A stretch of DNA of 11,968 nucleotides from Baffinella frigidus (GCA_026770585.1 MU646346.1:390200-402167); one strand, 5' to 3'; positions 1-6,716 are shown, counted from the stretch's first letter. Made by a program: numbers and translations. The notes: generated by a model not told the origin, from the sequence alone.

Positions 1-251
1 CCAAACCCCAAACCCCAAACCCTAACCCTAACCCCAAACCCCAAACCCTAAACCCTAAACTCTAAACCCTAAACCCTAAACCCTAAACCCGAAACCCGAA
101 ACCCTGAACCCTGAACCCTGAACCCTCAACCCTAAACCCTCAACCCTTTACCCTAACCCTAACCCCTAAACCCCAGCCCCCAGACCCTCAACCCTACACC
201 CTACACCGTACACCCTAAACCCTAAACCCAAAATTCTAAACCCTAAACCCT
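1..251. repeat. degenerate telomere-like CCCTAAA repeats
   Basis: The whole stretch is 6-8 base units of CCCTAAA with variants CCCCAAA, CCCTGAA, CCCTCAA, CCCTACA and CCCGAAA. The C-rich strand reads 5' to 3' from the left edge, the orientation expected near the left end of a chromosome. The units are too mixed to be an active terminal array, so this is read as subtelomeric or decayed telomeric DNA. The repeat stops at CTCGACCAGG. Confidence 0.85.
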
Positions 252-300
252 CGACCAGGCCGCCGCAGCAACCTACTGGCTACTCTCGTACTACAACCGC

Positions 301-660
301 CATTTCTCAAAGCCGCGCGCGCAGAGGGGGGGCGGGGGGAGGAGCGGCAAGGGGGAGGTGTCGGCTATCACCTTTGGTGTCTTGAACCGGTTTTCAAGGG
401 TCGGGCAGCGGCAAGATCCCGCGGTAAAATAGAATTAGTCTACGACAGGTCACGGTGCCCGGAGCTAAATTTAGGGGGGGGGGTCAGGTTTATAATGGAC
501 TTTTCGCGTTTGACCAGTACGGTTTAGGGCGACGCATCGGGGGGCTGTTTGCACGAACCATTTGGAACGGTTCAAGACCCGAGACTCGCTTAGCATCACC
601 GAAAGTGTGCCACACGATTCCACCACCAGTGTGGCTCTGCTCCGGGGGGCGACCTTTGCT
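301..660. repeat. left arm of a long inverted repeat (partner 3066-3423)
   Basis: Reading this stretch in reverse complement gives the sequence at 3066-3423 with high identity, including the GC-rich block CGCGCGCGCAG, the ATCCCGCGGTAAAATAGAATT block, the CTAAATTTAG block and the CACACTGGTGGTGG-type block. The match resumes at about 799-826 and 951-1042, so the original arm was about 460 bp and has received two insertions. The right arm lies directly upstream of polyubiquitin, so this is a duplicated, non-coding leader or promoter-side sequence. ORFs running through it also run through the microsatellite and are not believed. Confidence 0.88.
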
Positions 661-747
661 CTTTCCCTCTCTCCCTCCCTCCCTCCCTCCCTCCCTTTCT
701 CCCTCTCTCCCTCCCTCTCTCCCTCCCTCCCTCTGCCTCCCTCCCTC

Positions 748-791
<44 letters not shown>
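658..791. repeat. CT-rich microsatellite, (CCCT)n followed by (CT)n
   Basis: A pure pyrimidine tract: CTCCCTCCCTCC-type units up to about 750, then an almost perfect CT run to 791. The equivalent place in the other arm of the inverted repeat (about 3066) has no such tract, so it was inserted or expanded after the duplication. Both strands give long spurious ORFs of Ser-Leu-Pro or Arg-Glu repeats. Confidence 0.95.
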
Positions 792-793
<2 letters not shown>

Positions 794-835
794 GCACTGC
801 TCGGTCGCGCAAGAAGAAGCTGCTCAAGGGCCAGA

Positions 836-950
836 CACCTTTAGGTCGTTTAGGTTCTTCGAGCTCCCAACATAGGCGGACACTGGAACTTGTTCTGCAG
901 AAAAGCCATGCTTCCTTTCAGATCACATCAAGCCCCCCATGTACAGACCA
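836..950 (+). repeat. dispersed repeat R1, copy 1
   Basis: This block contains TTTAGGTTCTTCGAGCTCCC followed by AACATAGGCGGACACTGGAAC and AGAAAAGCCATGCTTCCTTTC. It recurs at 1549-1624 (same strand) and 6606-6716 (opposite strand). Here it interrupts the inverted-repeat arm between AGAAGAAG and CAAGCAAGC, where the other arm is continuous, so it was inserted. No TIR or coding potential was recognised. Confidence 0.75.
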
Positions 951-1042
951 GGCCAGCAAGCAAGCGAGACCGGTCGGCATGGGCAACCAGTGCGGAGCAC
1001 TCGACTGCAGGCGCATGCGCCCCTCACGATTCGACTGCCCCC
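951..1042. repeat. distal part of the left inverted-repeat arm (partner 2960-3050)
   Basis: The stretch from CAAGCAAGCGAGACCGG to CGACTGCCCCCC matches the reverse complement of 2960-3050 almost base for base. Homology stops at the family B element that starts at 1048. The coding exons of the minus-strand gene (2590-2848) are therefore not present in this copy. Confidence 0.85.
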
Positions 1043-1047
1043 CTCTT

Positions 1048-1152
1048 TATCCCTTAAGTGGCGAGGCCGTCAAATTTGACGGCCAGGAGGTCCTAGGCAG
1101 GTCCTAGGGCCCTACGGTAGGGCGTATGGGCCCACTCGTCACTTAAGGGATA
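1048..1152. mobile_element. family B foldback element, copy B1
   Basis: A 105-bp element bounded by TATCCCTTAAGTG and CACTTAAGGGATA, with TA at both outer edges. It contains a perfect subterminal palindrome, GGCCGTC/GACGGCC (1065-1084), then the core TCCTAGGGCCCTACGGTAGG shared with the other copies. It has no coding capacity. Size, TIRs and TA edges fit a non-autonomous MITE of Tc1/mariner type, but that class is inferred and no transposase is present in the window. Confidence 0.9.
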
Positions 1153-1297
1153 AAAGGAGGGCACCCCCTCTGACCGTGGAGTCCGATGAAAACACTCAAG
1201 GCCCCAAGGGCCTGGCAAGGGGATAGAGTGTAAGTAAACAGTATTCGGACCAGCTCACTGCTTAGAGAAAAATCCATCGCAGCCACGATGGCCACTC
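1153..1297. other. unassigned spacer
   Basis: No ORF, repeat or RNA motif recognised. A short GGCCCC/AAGGGCC self-complementary stretch is the only local structure. Confidence 0.5.
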
Positions 1298-1391
1298 CAG
1301 GGTCAACTCGCTCATAAGGAGCCCCCCCCCCCCTTCCACCCTACGGTGGTCCTACGGGGGGGCGCGGCTCCTTATAAGCGAGGTGCCCCTA
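1298..1391. mobile_element. family A foldback element, degenerate copy A1
   Basis: The left end reads CAGGGTCAACTCGCTCATAAGGAGCC and the right end GGCTCCTTATAAGCGAGGTGCCCCTA, a degraded form of the family A TIR. Both arms carry AAGGAGC where most copies have AAGAAAC. The centre is a C-run followed by CCTACGGTGGTCCTACGG. Non-coding. Confidence 0.78.
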
Positions 1392-1420
1392 TCGTTGCCG
1401 CATGGTCATACGGATAGGCA

Positions 1421-1671
1421 TACAGTACAGGGGTTACTCGAAATTAAGGTGCGTGGCATTCACTTCGAGGAACCCCAACTAAGGACACGCACCGCGCTTA
1501 GGGTGCCCCTATGCTCCTAGGACTAGCCCTGGTGCAAGACCCCATGTCCTTCAGGTCCTTTAGGTTCTTCGAGCTCCCAACATAGGCGGACACCGGAACT
1601 GGTTCTGTACAAAGGCCATGGCGGTGCGTGCCCAATTTCGAGTAACCCCTGCACCAAACCCCTGTACTGTG
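1421..1671. mobile_element. family C inverted-repeat element with an R1 copy inside
   Basis: CAGGGGTTACTCGAAATT at 1428-1445 is repeated as its perfect reverse complement at 1634-1651. A second inverted pair, ACAGTACAGGGGTT at 1422-1435 and its complement near 1657-1670, overlaps or encloses it, so the true ends are uncertain. The interior holds GTGCGTGGCATTCAC-like DNA and the R1 copy. No ORF of note. The TACAGGGG edge resembles family A but the inner TIR is different. Confidence 0.65.
1549..1624 (+). repeat. dispersed repeat R1, copy 2
   Basis: TTTAGGTTCTTCGAGCTCCC and AACATAGGCGGACACCGGAAC repeat the block seen at 836-950. The 3' part diverges after TGGTTCTGTACAAAGGCCATGG. It lies inside the family C inverted repeat. 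Confidence 0.75.
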
Positions 1672-1713
1672 CGTGTACCCCAGTCGCTCCTAGTTGGCTC
1701 ATCCCTGGCTACT

Positions 1714-1817
1714 TATTCCTTAAGTGACCAACGGGCGAATAATCGCCCGCGGAAGCCCTAGGCAGGTCCTAGGGCCCTACGGTAGGGCGTATGTGCCTAC
1801 TGGTCACTTAAGGGATG
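1714..1817. mobile_element. family B foldback element, copy B2
   Basis: The left end is TATTCCTTAAGTG (one change) and the right end CACTTAAGGGATG (TA to TG). The subterminal palindrome is CGGGCGA/TCGCCCG (1732-1749), different from that of B1 but at the same position. The core TCCTAGGGCCCTACGGTAGG is intact. Non-coding. Confidence 0.9.
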
Positions 1818-1878
1818 GCTACCAAGTAGACCTCGCCTAGAGGTCCTCTCTCAACTTCACATGCCAAAGAGATGTTTG

Positions 1879-2042
1879 TTAATATCAACACGCCCCCCCC
1901 ATGTATCCCCCCACCAATAAGAAAGTGCCTCCTCCTATGCCCCTACAGTAGGGCTATGCCTAGGGTCCTATGGTTCCTAGGGGGCGGCGGTTTCTTATGA
2001 GCGAGGTGCCCCTTGATTAATATCAACACGCCCCCGGCATGT
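1879..2042. repeat. 26-bp direct repeats flanking a family A element
   Basis: TTAATATCAACACGCCCCC plus CATGT occurs at 1879-1904 and again at 2017-2042, on either side of family A copy A2. The copies differ by about two bases (CCC versus CGG in the C-run). It could be a long target duplication or a pre-existing repeat. Confidence 0.75.
1910..2014. mobile_element. family A foldback element, copy A2 (left end degraded)
   Basis: The right half is a good family A end: GGCGGTTTCTTATGAGCGAGG then TGCCCCTT. The left half keeps only AATAAGAAAGTGCCTCCTCC, with the outer TIR lost. The centre has the shared core CCTACAGTAGGG / CCTAGGGTCCTATGG. Non-coding. The minus-strand ORF across it is produced by TIR read-through. 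Confidence 0.75.
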
Positions 2043-2185
2043 CCGGGGCTGGGAGTAAACGTGGTGTTCTGAGTGGACAGGTTGCAAGCACGTGGTCCCA
2101 ACCTTGACGCACGTCCTGTAGGTTCTCTCAATCTCGCCCCAGCCAACGACGTGGCCCTTCCGTGACAGTGCTCCTGAGACGGGCC

Positions 2186-2297
2186 TACAGGGGTACGTCG
2201 CTCAAAAGGAGCCGCTGCCCCCCGTAGGATTACACCAGGGATGTGTTTAGGCCTACCGTAGGATGCTAGGGGGATGCGCCTCCGTATGAGCCCTGTA
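2186..2297. mobile_element. family A foldback element, degenerate copy A3
   Basis: Starts TACAGGGGTACGTCGCTCA and ends TATGAGCCCTGTA, with the core GCCTACCGTAGGATGCTAGG. The right TIR has lost its GAGGTAC segment. Non-coding. Confidence 0.7.
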
Positions 2298-2589
2298 TCC
2301 CATGCTTTTGCTTGCTGAGAAAGAGACTTTTATTGGACTGAGGACGTGTTGCTTGCCGGCTTGCGCGCAAGTGCTTCCATGAAGCCGGATTCTGGGGCAT
2401 GCTGGGAGTCTCAGCAGCGTTGGCAGGCGTAGTTTCTACTCGAAACATCTTCACTCAAACATCTTTGCACCCCAGTCAGACTTGATCCTGCTTCCTAGCT
2501 CTGCCTCAGTCGGGATGACTGATCGTTTTCACACAAAAGTACATGGGAATCAACTTCCGGTCTCCTCATTTTCAGGAGACCAGAAGAAC
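2298..2589. other. unassigned region downstream of the minus-strand gene
   Basis: No supported gene. It contains TTCCTAGCTCTGCCTCAGTC at about 2491, a 23-bp match to 7177-7199. On the minus strand it has CCAATAAAAG near 2330, which could serve as a polyadenylation signal for the gene ending at 2590. That is speculative. The 62-codon minus ORF at 2266-2454 runs into the family A copy and is not believed. Confidence 0.4.
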
Positions 2590-2848
2590 TCAGAAAGAGT
2601 TAGAAGGCCTCCGACACACGCGGATCTCGGGCTGGCGCAAGGCGTGGAGGTTGGCGCGCGCCTTGGCGACGACCTCGCGTCTGATCCTGTGCTGAGAGGG
2701 TGCTGGCGTCAGTCAAGAGCGCCGCTAGCTTCGGTGTCCTTGGTTGTCCAGGCGAGGATGGGGGGGAATGCAAAAATGGGGCGTGGGACCTCATTCCCGC
2801 GTCTTCCTCTTCGTCGATCTTGTCGAGGGGCGTGTGAAAACATCCCAT
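2590..2848 (-). CDS. predicted small two-exon protein, possibly N-acylated; function unknown
   Basis: Predicted as complement(join(2590..2686,2790..2848)), 51 residues. Exon 1 starts ATG GGA TGT and encodes MGCFHTPLDKIDEEEDAGM. Exon 2 encodes an Arg/Ala-rich helix-like segment (IRREVVAKARANLHALRQ) and ends at TGA. The intron (103 nt) has GT after ATGAG and ends CTGAC...GCACAG, the same 3' end as the polyubiquitin leader intron. The phase-2 junction restores the more protein-like of the possible exon 2 frames, which is the main support for the splice. Gly2-Cys3 fits an N-myristoylation and palmitoylation pattern, as on many membrane-associated signalling proteins. No family was recognised. The exon 2 end could instead be a donor (CGC|GTGTGT), making this only the N-terminus of a longer or broken gene. 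The unspliced minus-strand ORFs across 2600-3164 are the alternative reading. Confidence 0.42.
2687..2789 (-). other. predicted intron related to the ubiquitin leader intron
   Basis: The minus-strand sequence from CTAGCGGCGC through the branch-point-like TTGACTGACG to CAGCACAG|G matches 3738-3780 at 42 of 43 bases. Weaker similarity extends over the rest of the intron (CGCCCCATTTxTGCAT). Splice boundaries are GT at 2789-2788 and AG at 2688-2687. Confidence 0.6.
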
Positions 2849-2959
2849 GCTGTTGCGCCGTTGCGCCCCCTCGCCCCCCCTGTAGTGCACGGCCAGCACC
2901 ACGGCCAGCAAGGCGCACGTGTTCTGAGAGGATGGAGAGAAGTGGGCGGGGTTGCAGGT

Positions 2960-3423
2960 GGGGGGGCAGTCGAATCGTGAGGGGCGCATGCGCTTGCAGT
3001 CGAGAGCTCCGCACTGGTTGCCCATGCCGACCGGTCTCGCTTGCTTGCTTCTTCGTGCGCGGCCGAGCAAAGGTCGCCCCCCGGAGCAGAGCCACACTGG
3101 TGGTGGAATCGTGTGACACACTTTCGGTGATGCTAAGCGAGTCTCGGGTCTTGAACCGTTTCAAATGGTTCGTGCAAACGGCCCCCCGATGCGTCGCCCT
3201 AAACCGTACTGGTCAAACGCGAAAAGTCCATTATAAACCTGAAATTCCCCCCTAAATTTAGCTCCGGACACCGTGACCTGTCGTAGACTAATTCTATTTT
3301 ACCGCGGGATCTTGACCGCTGCCCAACCTTGAAAACCGGTTCAAGACACCAAAGGTGATAGCCGACACCGCCCCCTGCCGCTCCTCCCCCCGCCCCCCCT
3401 CTGCGCGCGCGGCTTTGAGAATG
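2960..3423. repeat. right arm of the long inverted repeat
   Basis: The uninterrupted counterpart of 301-660 plus 799-826 plus 951-1042, in opposite orientation. It separates the minus-strand gene (2590-2848) from the polyubiquitin unit, so it probably holds their shared upstream region. ORFs through it mirror those in the other arm and have no recognisable protein content. Confidence 0.88.
3231..3238. promoter_or_regulatory. possible TATA-like element between divergent genes
   Basis: TTATAAA reads on the plus strand and TTTATAA on the minus strand, in the arm between the two divergent genes. The same bases occur in the other arm at about 490-497. Distance to the ubiquitin donor site (3664) would make a leader exon of about 400 nt, so assignment to either gene is weak. 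Confidence 0.25.
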
Positions 3424-3663
3424 CGTGCCCCGCGCTTGTTGGACCGCGGGGCGCCCGCGCGCGCCCTCGGGTTCCCCTCGCGCGCGCGGCCCGCCCCTGG
3501 GTGCGCGGGGGGCGCTGCTCGGCGGAGGTTGGTTCGCCGGCGGTCAGCGCCGCACGGCGGGGTGCGGGCGCGGGTTGCGAGGCGCTCGCGGCCGTGTGCA
3601 GGCTCCTTGGCATGCGTGCGCTCGGCCCGCTGGTTTTGCGGGGCGCTGCTGCTGCTCGCGTTG
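3424..3663 (+). other. very GC-rich polyubiquitin upstream region and probable 5' leader exon
   Basis: Almost entirely G and C with CGCGCG runs, ending at the donor TTG|GTAAAAACG. It resembles a CpG-island-type promoter or leader. ORFs on both strands here are long only because stop codons are rare in such DNA. No repeat partner was found in the window. Confidence 0.5.
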
Positions 3664-4251
<588 letters not shown>

Positions 4252-4408
4252 TTCGGTCTCTAGACCGTGACGCTGTCACCTGTATAAACTCTACCAAATA
4301 ATAATCCGAGCGTGTCTTGTGTCTTTCTCATTTGTTGGCTTTCCCCCCAAAAACCTCTTGCTTCCTGTGCGCCAGCAGACGCGAGTAGTGGTCAGCTCGG
4401 GAGTGCAA
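4252..4408 (+). other. probable 3' untranslated region of polyubiquitin and spacer
   Basis: Follows the TGA stop. AT-richer than the coding region, with TGTATAAACTC and AAATAATAATCC as possible processing signals. No canonical AATAAA was seen. Ends where the next family A element begins. Confidence 0.4.
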
Positions 4409-4530
4409 TACAGGGGTACCTCGCTCATAAGAAACCGCCTCCCCTTAAGGACCCTACAGTAAGCCCATGCCTAGGGCCCTATGGTGACCCTGGGGGGGGG
4501 GCAGTTTATGATGAGCGAGGTACCCCTGTA
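4409..4530. mobile_element. family A foldback element, copy A4
   Basis: A 122-bp element: left end TACAGGGGTACCTCGCTCAT followed by AAGAAAC, right end ATGAGCGAGGTACCCCTGTA. TA at both edges. The core is CCTAGGGCCCTATGG. It lies only three bases (GCT) from the next copy. Non-coding. Confidence 0.93.
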
Positions 4531-4533
4531 GCT

Positions 4534-4658
4534 TACAGGGGTACCTCGCTCATAAGAAACTATCATCTCCCTGCTTCAACAGGCCTATGCCTACTGCCCT
4601 ACATGTAGGGGTAGTCCCTGCGGGGGTGGCCGTTTCTTATGAGCGAGGTACCCCAGTA
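4534..4658. mobile_element. family A foldback element, copy A5
   Basis: Left end TACAGGGGTACCTCGCTCAT, right end TTATGAGCGAGGTACCCCAG then TA. The left internal arm (AACTATCATCTCC) has diverged from the right arm, so the fold is imperfect. It is in tandem with A4. Confidence 0.92.
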
Positions 4659-4757
4659 GAAGTGCTCTCCTGCGAAAAGGACGCGGCTTGTTGAAACGCC
4701 CTTGAGTTGTCTCAAGAGACAGGTCATTCATCAACACTGCCGCCATGTTACACCCCC

Positions 4758-4778
4758 ACAGAGGCGGTTTCTGAGCGG
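4758..4778. mobile_element. possible remnant of a family A right end
   Basis: GAGGCGGTTTCTGAGCGGG matches the family A right end with the TAT of CTTATGAGCG and the GTACCCC lost. Short, so only a suggestion. Confidence 0.35.
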
Positions 4779-4782
4779 GAAC

Positions 4783-4908
4783 TACAGGGGTACCTCGCTC
4801 ACAAGGAGCCGCGTCCACTGTGGGACCACCGTATGGCTGTAGGCACAAGCCTTCACTAAAATTTAGAGTCGTCAAAGGGGGCGCCTCCTTATGAGCGAGG
4901 TACCCAGG
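4783..4908. mobile_element. family A foldback element, copy A6
   Basis: Left end TACAGGGGTACCTCGCTCAC then AAGGAGC. Right end CTCCTTATGAGCGAGGTACC then CAGGCA, with the outer CCTGTA edge decayed. Both arms use the AAGGAG form of the inner TIR, as in A1. Confidence 0.88.
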
Positions 4909-5116
4909 CACGAGGTACATGTCCTTTCAGAAGGATTGGTGGGCCTGGCACTGAAATTACATGTGGCTCTAGGCGGTACGCTCAAAAGCCCGTGGAGTCG
5001 CTTTACTCCAAAACAAACGGTTTCACCCCGGGCCTAGTTGACTAATTCTGGCCCCCAGACTCGAATTCTGGGCTGACGCGGGACCACGGGCGCCACGCGG
5101 CACCGCAGTTCTCTCG
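4909..5116. other. unassigned region upstream of the 5117 ORF
   Basis: No gene or complete repeat. GTTGACTAATTCTGG at 5037 recurs with one change at 6448. A GGGCTGACGCGGG...CACCGCAG stretch just before 5117 could be an intron end (branch point plus AG), which would make the 5117 ORF an internal or second exon. Confidence 0.4.
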
Positions 5117-5470
5117 ATGAGTAAGGGGGGTTCTAGCGCGCTGGATGCGTTCATGACCGGCTTGAGGCGGACGGTGGCTGCGACACCGCCCCCGACAGCG
5201 ACCACGGCCACGCACAGCCACGGTGCTGGGCGCAAGCGGCCTCGGAACAGCGACGAAGCAGGCTCGAGAGAGATCCCCACCGAGGGTTGCACGGCGGGGG
5301 ACCAGGGCGCCACCACTGAGCGCCTCCAGCTCGATCTGAATGCCTTTCTCAACAAGGAGGTGGGGATGTCGGTCTCCCTGGATCTCCTGGTGAACGTTCT
5401 CCGCGACCTCTCGGGATCGTTTCGGGACAACCTGAGGGCGGCAACGAGGGGGGCGGTTTCTTATGAGTGA
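5117..5470 (+). CDS. short ORF of unknown function whose end lies in a family A half element
   Basis: 117 codons with strong G/C third-position bias like the ubiquitin gene. Residues 1-20 are mixed. Residues 21-50 are Thr/Pro/Ala-rich and include a basic patch GRKRPRN (38-44) that could be a nuclear-localisation signal. Residues 66-109 (ERLQLDLNAFLNKEVG and on) look like amphipathic helices with regular Leu/Val spacing. The last seven residues (RGAVSYE) come from a family A right end, and the stop exists because its usual GAGCGAGG has become GAGTGAGG. The ORF is therefore probably a gene or exon fragment cut by the element. An AG eight bases before the ATG may be a splice acceptor. No family was recognised. 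The longer minus-strand ORFs here are low-complexity and less convincing. Confidence 0.45.
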   Translation: MSKGGSSALDAFMTGLRRTVAATPPPTATTATHSHGAGRKRPRNSDEAGSREIPTEGCTAGDQGATTERLQLDLNAFLNKEVGMSVSLDLLVNVLRDLSGSFRDNLRAATRGAVSYE

Positions 5471-5490
5471 GGTACCCCTGTACCCCTGTA
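5447..5490. mobile_element. right half of a family A element, copy A7
   Basis: GGGGGGCGGTTTCTTATGAG then TGAGGTACCCCTGTA, followed by a duplicated TACCCCTGTA. No left half is found nearby, so the other arm was lost or never present. Confidence 0.85.
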
Positions 5491-5796
5491 CACACCGCCG
5501 CCTCTCCGGAAACACAGCCACCCGTGTGGATTCCGATATTTAATCCAGAGGGTACGTGCAGCCCTCAAGGGTCTTACCCCGAGAACAGTCGACCAAACGG
5601 GGCTTACCCCGAGAACAGACGACCTAACGGCCCGAGGCGGGCTCGTCCTGGACTAGGTCCTCACACACGGCGGGCTTCGCAGATCGGTCCATTTATTTTC
5701 GTGGTACTGAGGAATTGCTCGGTACACAGACATCTTACCAACCGACATTTCGGCCAGATTGCTGGTCAAAATCGCCTTCGAAGCCCTCGTACGGAG
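5491..5796. other. non-coding spacer with a short repeated segment
   Basis: Holds the 30-bp repeat at 5571-5652. The rest shows no gene. TTCGTGGTACTGAGG at about 5699 is one of several TTCGTGGTAC occurrences in the window. Confidence 0.5.
5571..5652. repeat. tandem pair of the CTTACCCCGAGAACAG repeat
   Basis: CTTACCCCGAGAACAGTCGA-CCAAACGG is followed directly by CTTACCCCGAGAACAGACGA-CCTAACGG and then GGCGGGCTCGTCCT. Related copies lie at 6383-6407 (ACCCCGAATACAGTCGATCT) and 6811-6857, the latter also followed by GGCGGGCTCGTCCT. Confidence 0.8.
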
Positions 5797-5993
5797 TGCA
5801 GGGGTACCTCGCTCATAAGAAGCTGCCTCCCCTCTAGGACCACCATAGGGCCCTACAGTAGGACCATACCTCGCTCATAAGAAACCGACACCCCCTTGAC
5901 CCCTAGGACCCTCCAGTAGGACCATGTCTACGTGTAGGGCCCTATGGTGGTCCTAGGGGGGAGGCAGTTTCTTATGAGCGAGGTACCCCTGGA
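5797..5993. mobile_element. family A element with an extra left arm inside, copy A8
   Basis: The outer left arm (AAGAAGCTGCCTCCCC, then AGGACCACCATAGGGCCCTA) pairs with the right arm at about 5935-5993 (TAGGGCCCTATGGTGG, GGAGGCAGTTTCTT). Between them, from about 5864, sits a second left arm (ACCTCGCTCATAAGAAACCG) with its own core. This is a composite of one complete element plus a partial one, or a conversion tract. Confidence 0.85.
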
Positions 5994-6007
5994 CAGGGTA
6001 TCGCGAA

Positions 6008-6128
6008 TACAGGGGTACCTCGCTCATAAGAAACGCCCACCCCCCTAGGACCACCATAGGACCCTAGGCATAGCCCTACTGTAGGGTCCTAGGGGGGCGC
6101 TGTTTCTTATGAGCGAGGTACCCCTGTA
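6008..6128. mobile_element. family A foldback element, copy A9
   Basis: Perfect outer TIRs, TACAGGGGTACCTCGCTCAT and ATGAGCGAGGTACCCCTGTA, 121 bp, TA at both edges. Core CCTAGGCATAGCCCTACTGTAGGG. Non-coding. Confidence 0.95.
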
Positions 6129-6236
6129 CAAGAACCCGCACCCTCCTAGCTAGGGCCCTACAGTAGGCTTGCCCCTGGGGCCCTACGGTGGTCCTAGGGA
6201 GGGGGGCGCTTTCTTGGGAGCGAGGTGCTCCTGTGA
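6127..6236. mobile_element. family A element lacking most of its left TIR, copy A10
   Basis: Begins TACAAGAACCCGCACC, as if about 17 bases (AGGGGTACCTCGCTCAT) were deleted after TAC. It shares its TA with the end of A9. The right end is CTTTCTTGGGAGCGAGGTGC then TCCTGTGA. The core CCTACAGTAGG and CCTACGGTGGTCCTAGG is clear. Confidence 0.85.
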
Positions 6237-6261
6237 ACCTCGCACGGGTGGGTCAGCTCGT

Positions 6262-6383
6262 TGCAGGGGTACCTCGCTCATAAGAAACCGCCCCCCCCCC
6301 CTAGGACCACCATAGGACCCTAGACATGGTCCTACTGTGGGGTCCTAGGGGGGGCGGTTTCTTATGAGCGAGGTACCCCTGTA
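6262..6383. mobile_element. family A foldback element, copy A11, in a site seen empty elsewhere
   Basis: Left TGCAGGGGTACCTCGCTCAT, right ATGAGCGAGGTACCCCTGTA. The arms pair through AACCGCCCCCC/GGGGGGCGGTT. Flanks GTCAGCTCGT and CCCCGAATACAGTCGATCTA are joined through a single TA, with no element, at 6801-6834. Confidence 0.95.
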
Positions 6384-6407
6384 CCCCGAATACAGTCGAT
6401 CTAACGG
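6383..6407. repeat. ACCCCGAATACAGTCGATCT repeat copy
   Basis: The segment directly right of A11 matches 6812-6834 exactly through ATCTAACG, and more loosely 5572-5600. Confidence 0.8.
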
Positions 6408-6430
6408 CTGTGAGGACTATCCGGGGATAG

Positions 6431-6483
6431 GCCCGCCCCGGGCCCCGTTGACTAATCCTGGTCAACAGGGGCCGGGGCGGGGC
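6431..6483. repeat. GC-rich foldback hairpin
   Basis: CCCGCCCCGGGCCCCGTTGAC faces GTCAACAGGGGCCGGGGCGGG across the eight-base loop TAATCCTG, giving a stem of about 21 bp. GTTGACTAATCCTGG also resembles 5037-5051. Not followed by a T-run and not assigned to a gene. Confidence 0.8.
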
Positions 6484-6605
6484 TACAGGGGTACCTCGCT
6501 CATAAGAAAGCGCCCCCCCCCCAGGACCACCATAGGAGCCTAGGCATAGGCCTACTGTAGGGTCCTACGGGGGGGGCGCTTTCTTATGAGCGAGGTACCC
6601 CTGTA
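6484..6605. mobile_element. family A foldback element, copy A12
   Basis: Perfect outer TIRs and TA edges, 122 bp. Inner arms read AAGAAAGCGCCC and GGGCGCTTTCTT, a variant matched on both sides. Core CCTAGGCATAGGCCTACTGTAG. Confidence 0.95.
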
Positions 6606-6716
6606 TCCCCACTGGGGGGCCTGGTGTGCCCCGAAAGGAAGCATGGCTTTTCTGCAGAACGAGTTCCAGTGCCCGCCTATGTGGGGAGCTCGAAGAACCT
6701 ATAGAGGACCTAAAAG
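6606..6716 (-). repeat. dispersed repeat R1, copy 3
   Basis: In reverse complement it contains TAGGTTCTTCGAGCTCCCCA, AGGCGGGCACTGGAACTCG and AGAAAAGCCATGCTTCCTTTC, as at 836-950. It lies directly downstream of the SH3 terminal exon at 6727-6783, so R1 might have spread with that gene's 3' flank. Confidence 0.78.

Noticed and set aside
455-1107. Overlapping ORFs on both strands with Ser-Leu-Pro or Arg-Glu repeats
   Set aside because: They are produced by the CT microsatellite, which has no stop in several frames, and by non-coding inverted-repeat sequence.
4312-4920. ORFs giving RGTSLIRN or GYLAHKK peptides
   Set aside because: The peptides are translations of family A terminal repeats, not a protein family.
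5117-5470. Calling the ORF a transposase for the family A elements
   Set aside because: It is far too short, with no DDE-type motif or DNA-binding domain visible. Only its end overlaps an element.
5023-5521. Minus-strand ORFs across the 5117 ORF
   Set aside because: They are Arg/Ser-rich readings of GC-rich DNA and run into the family A end. The plus-strand frame looks more protein-like.
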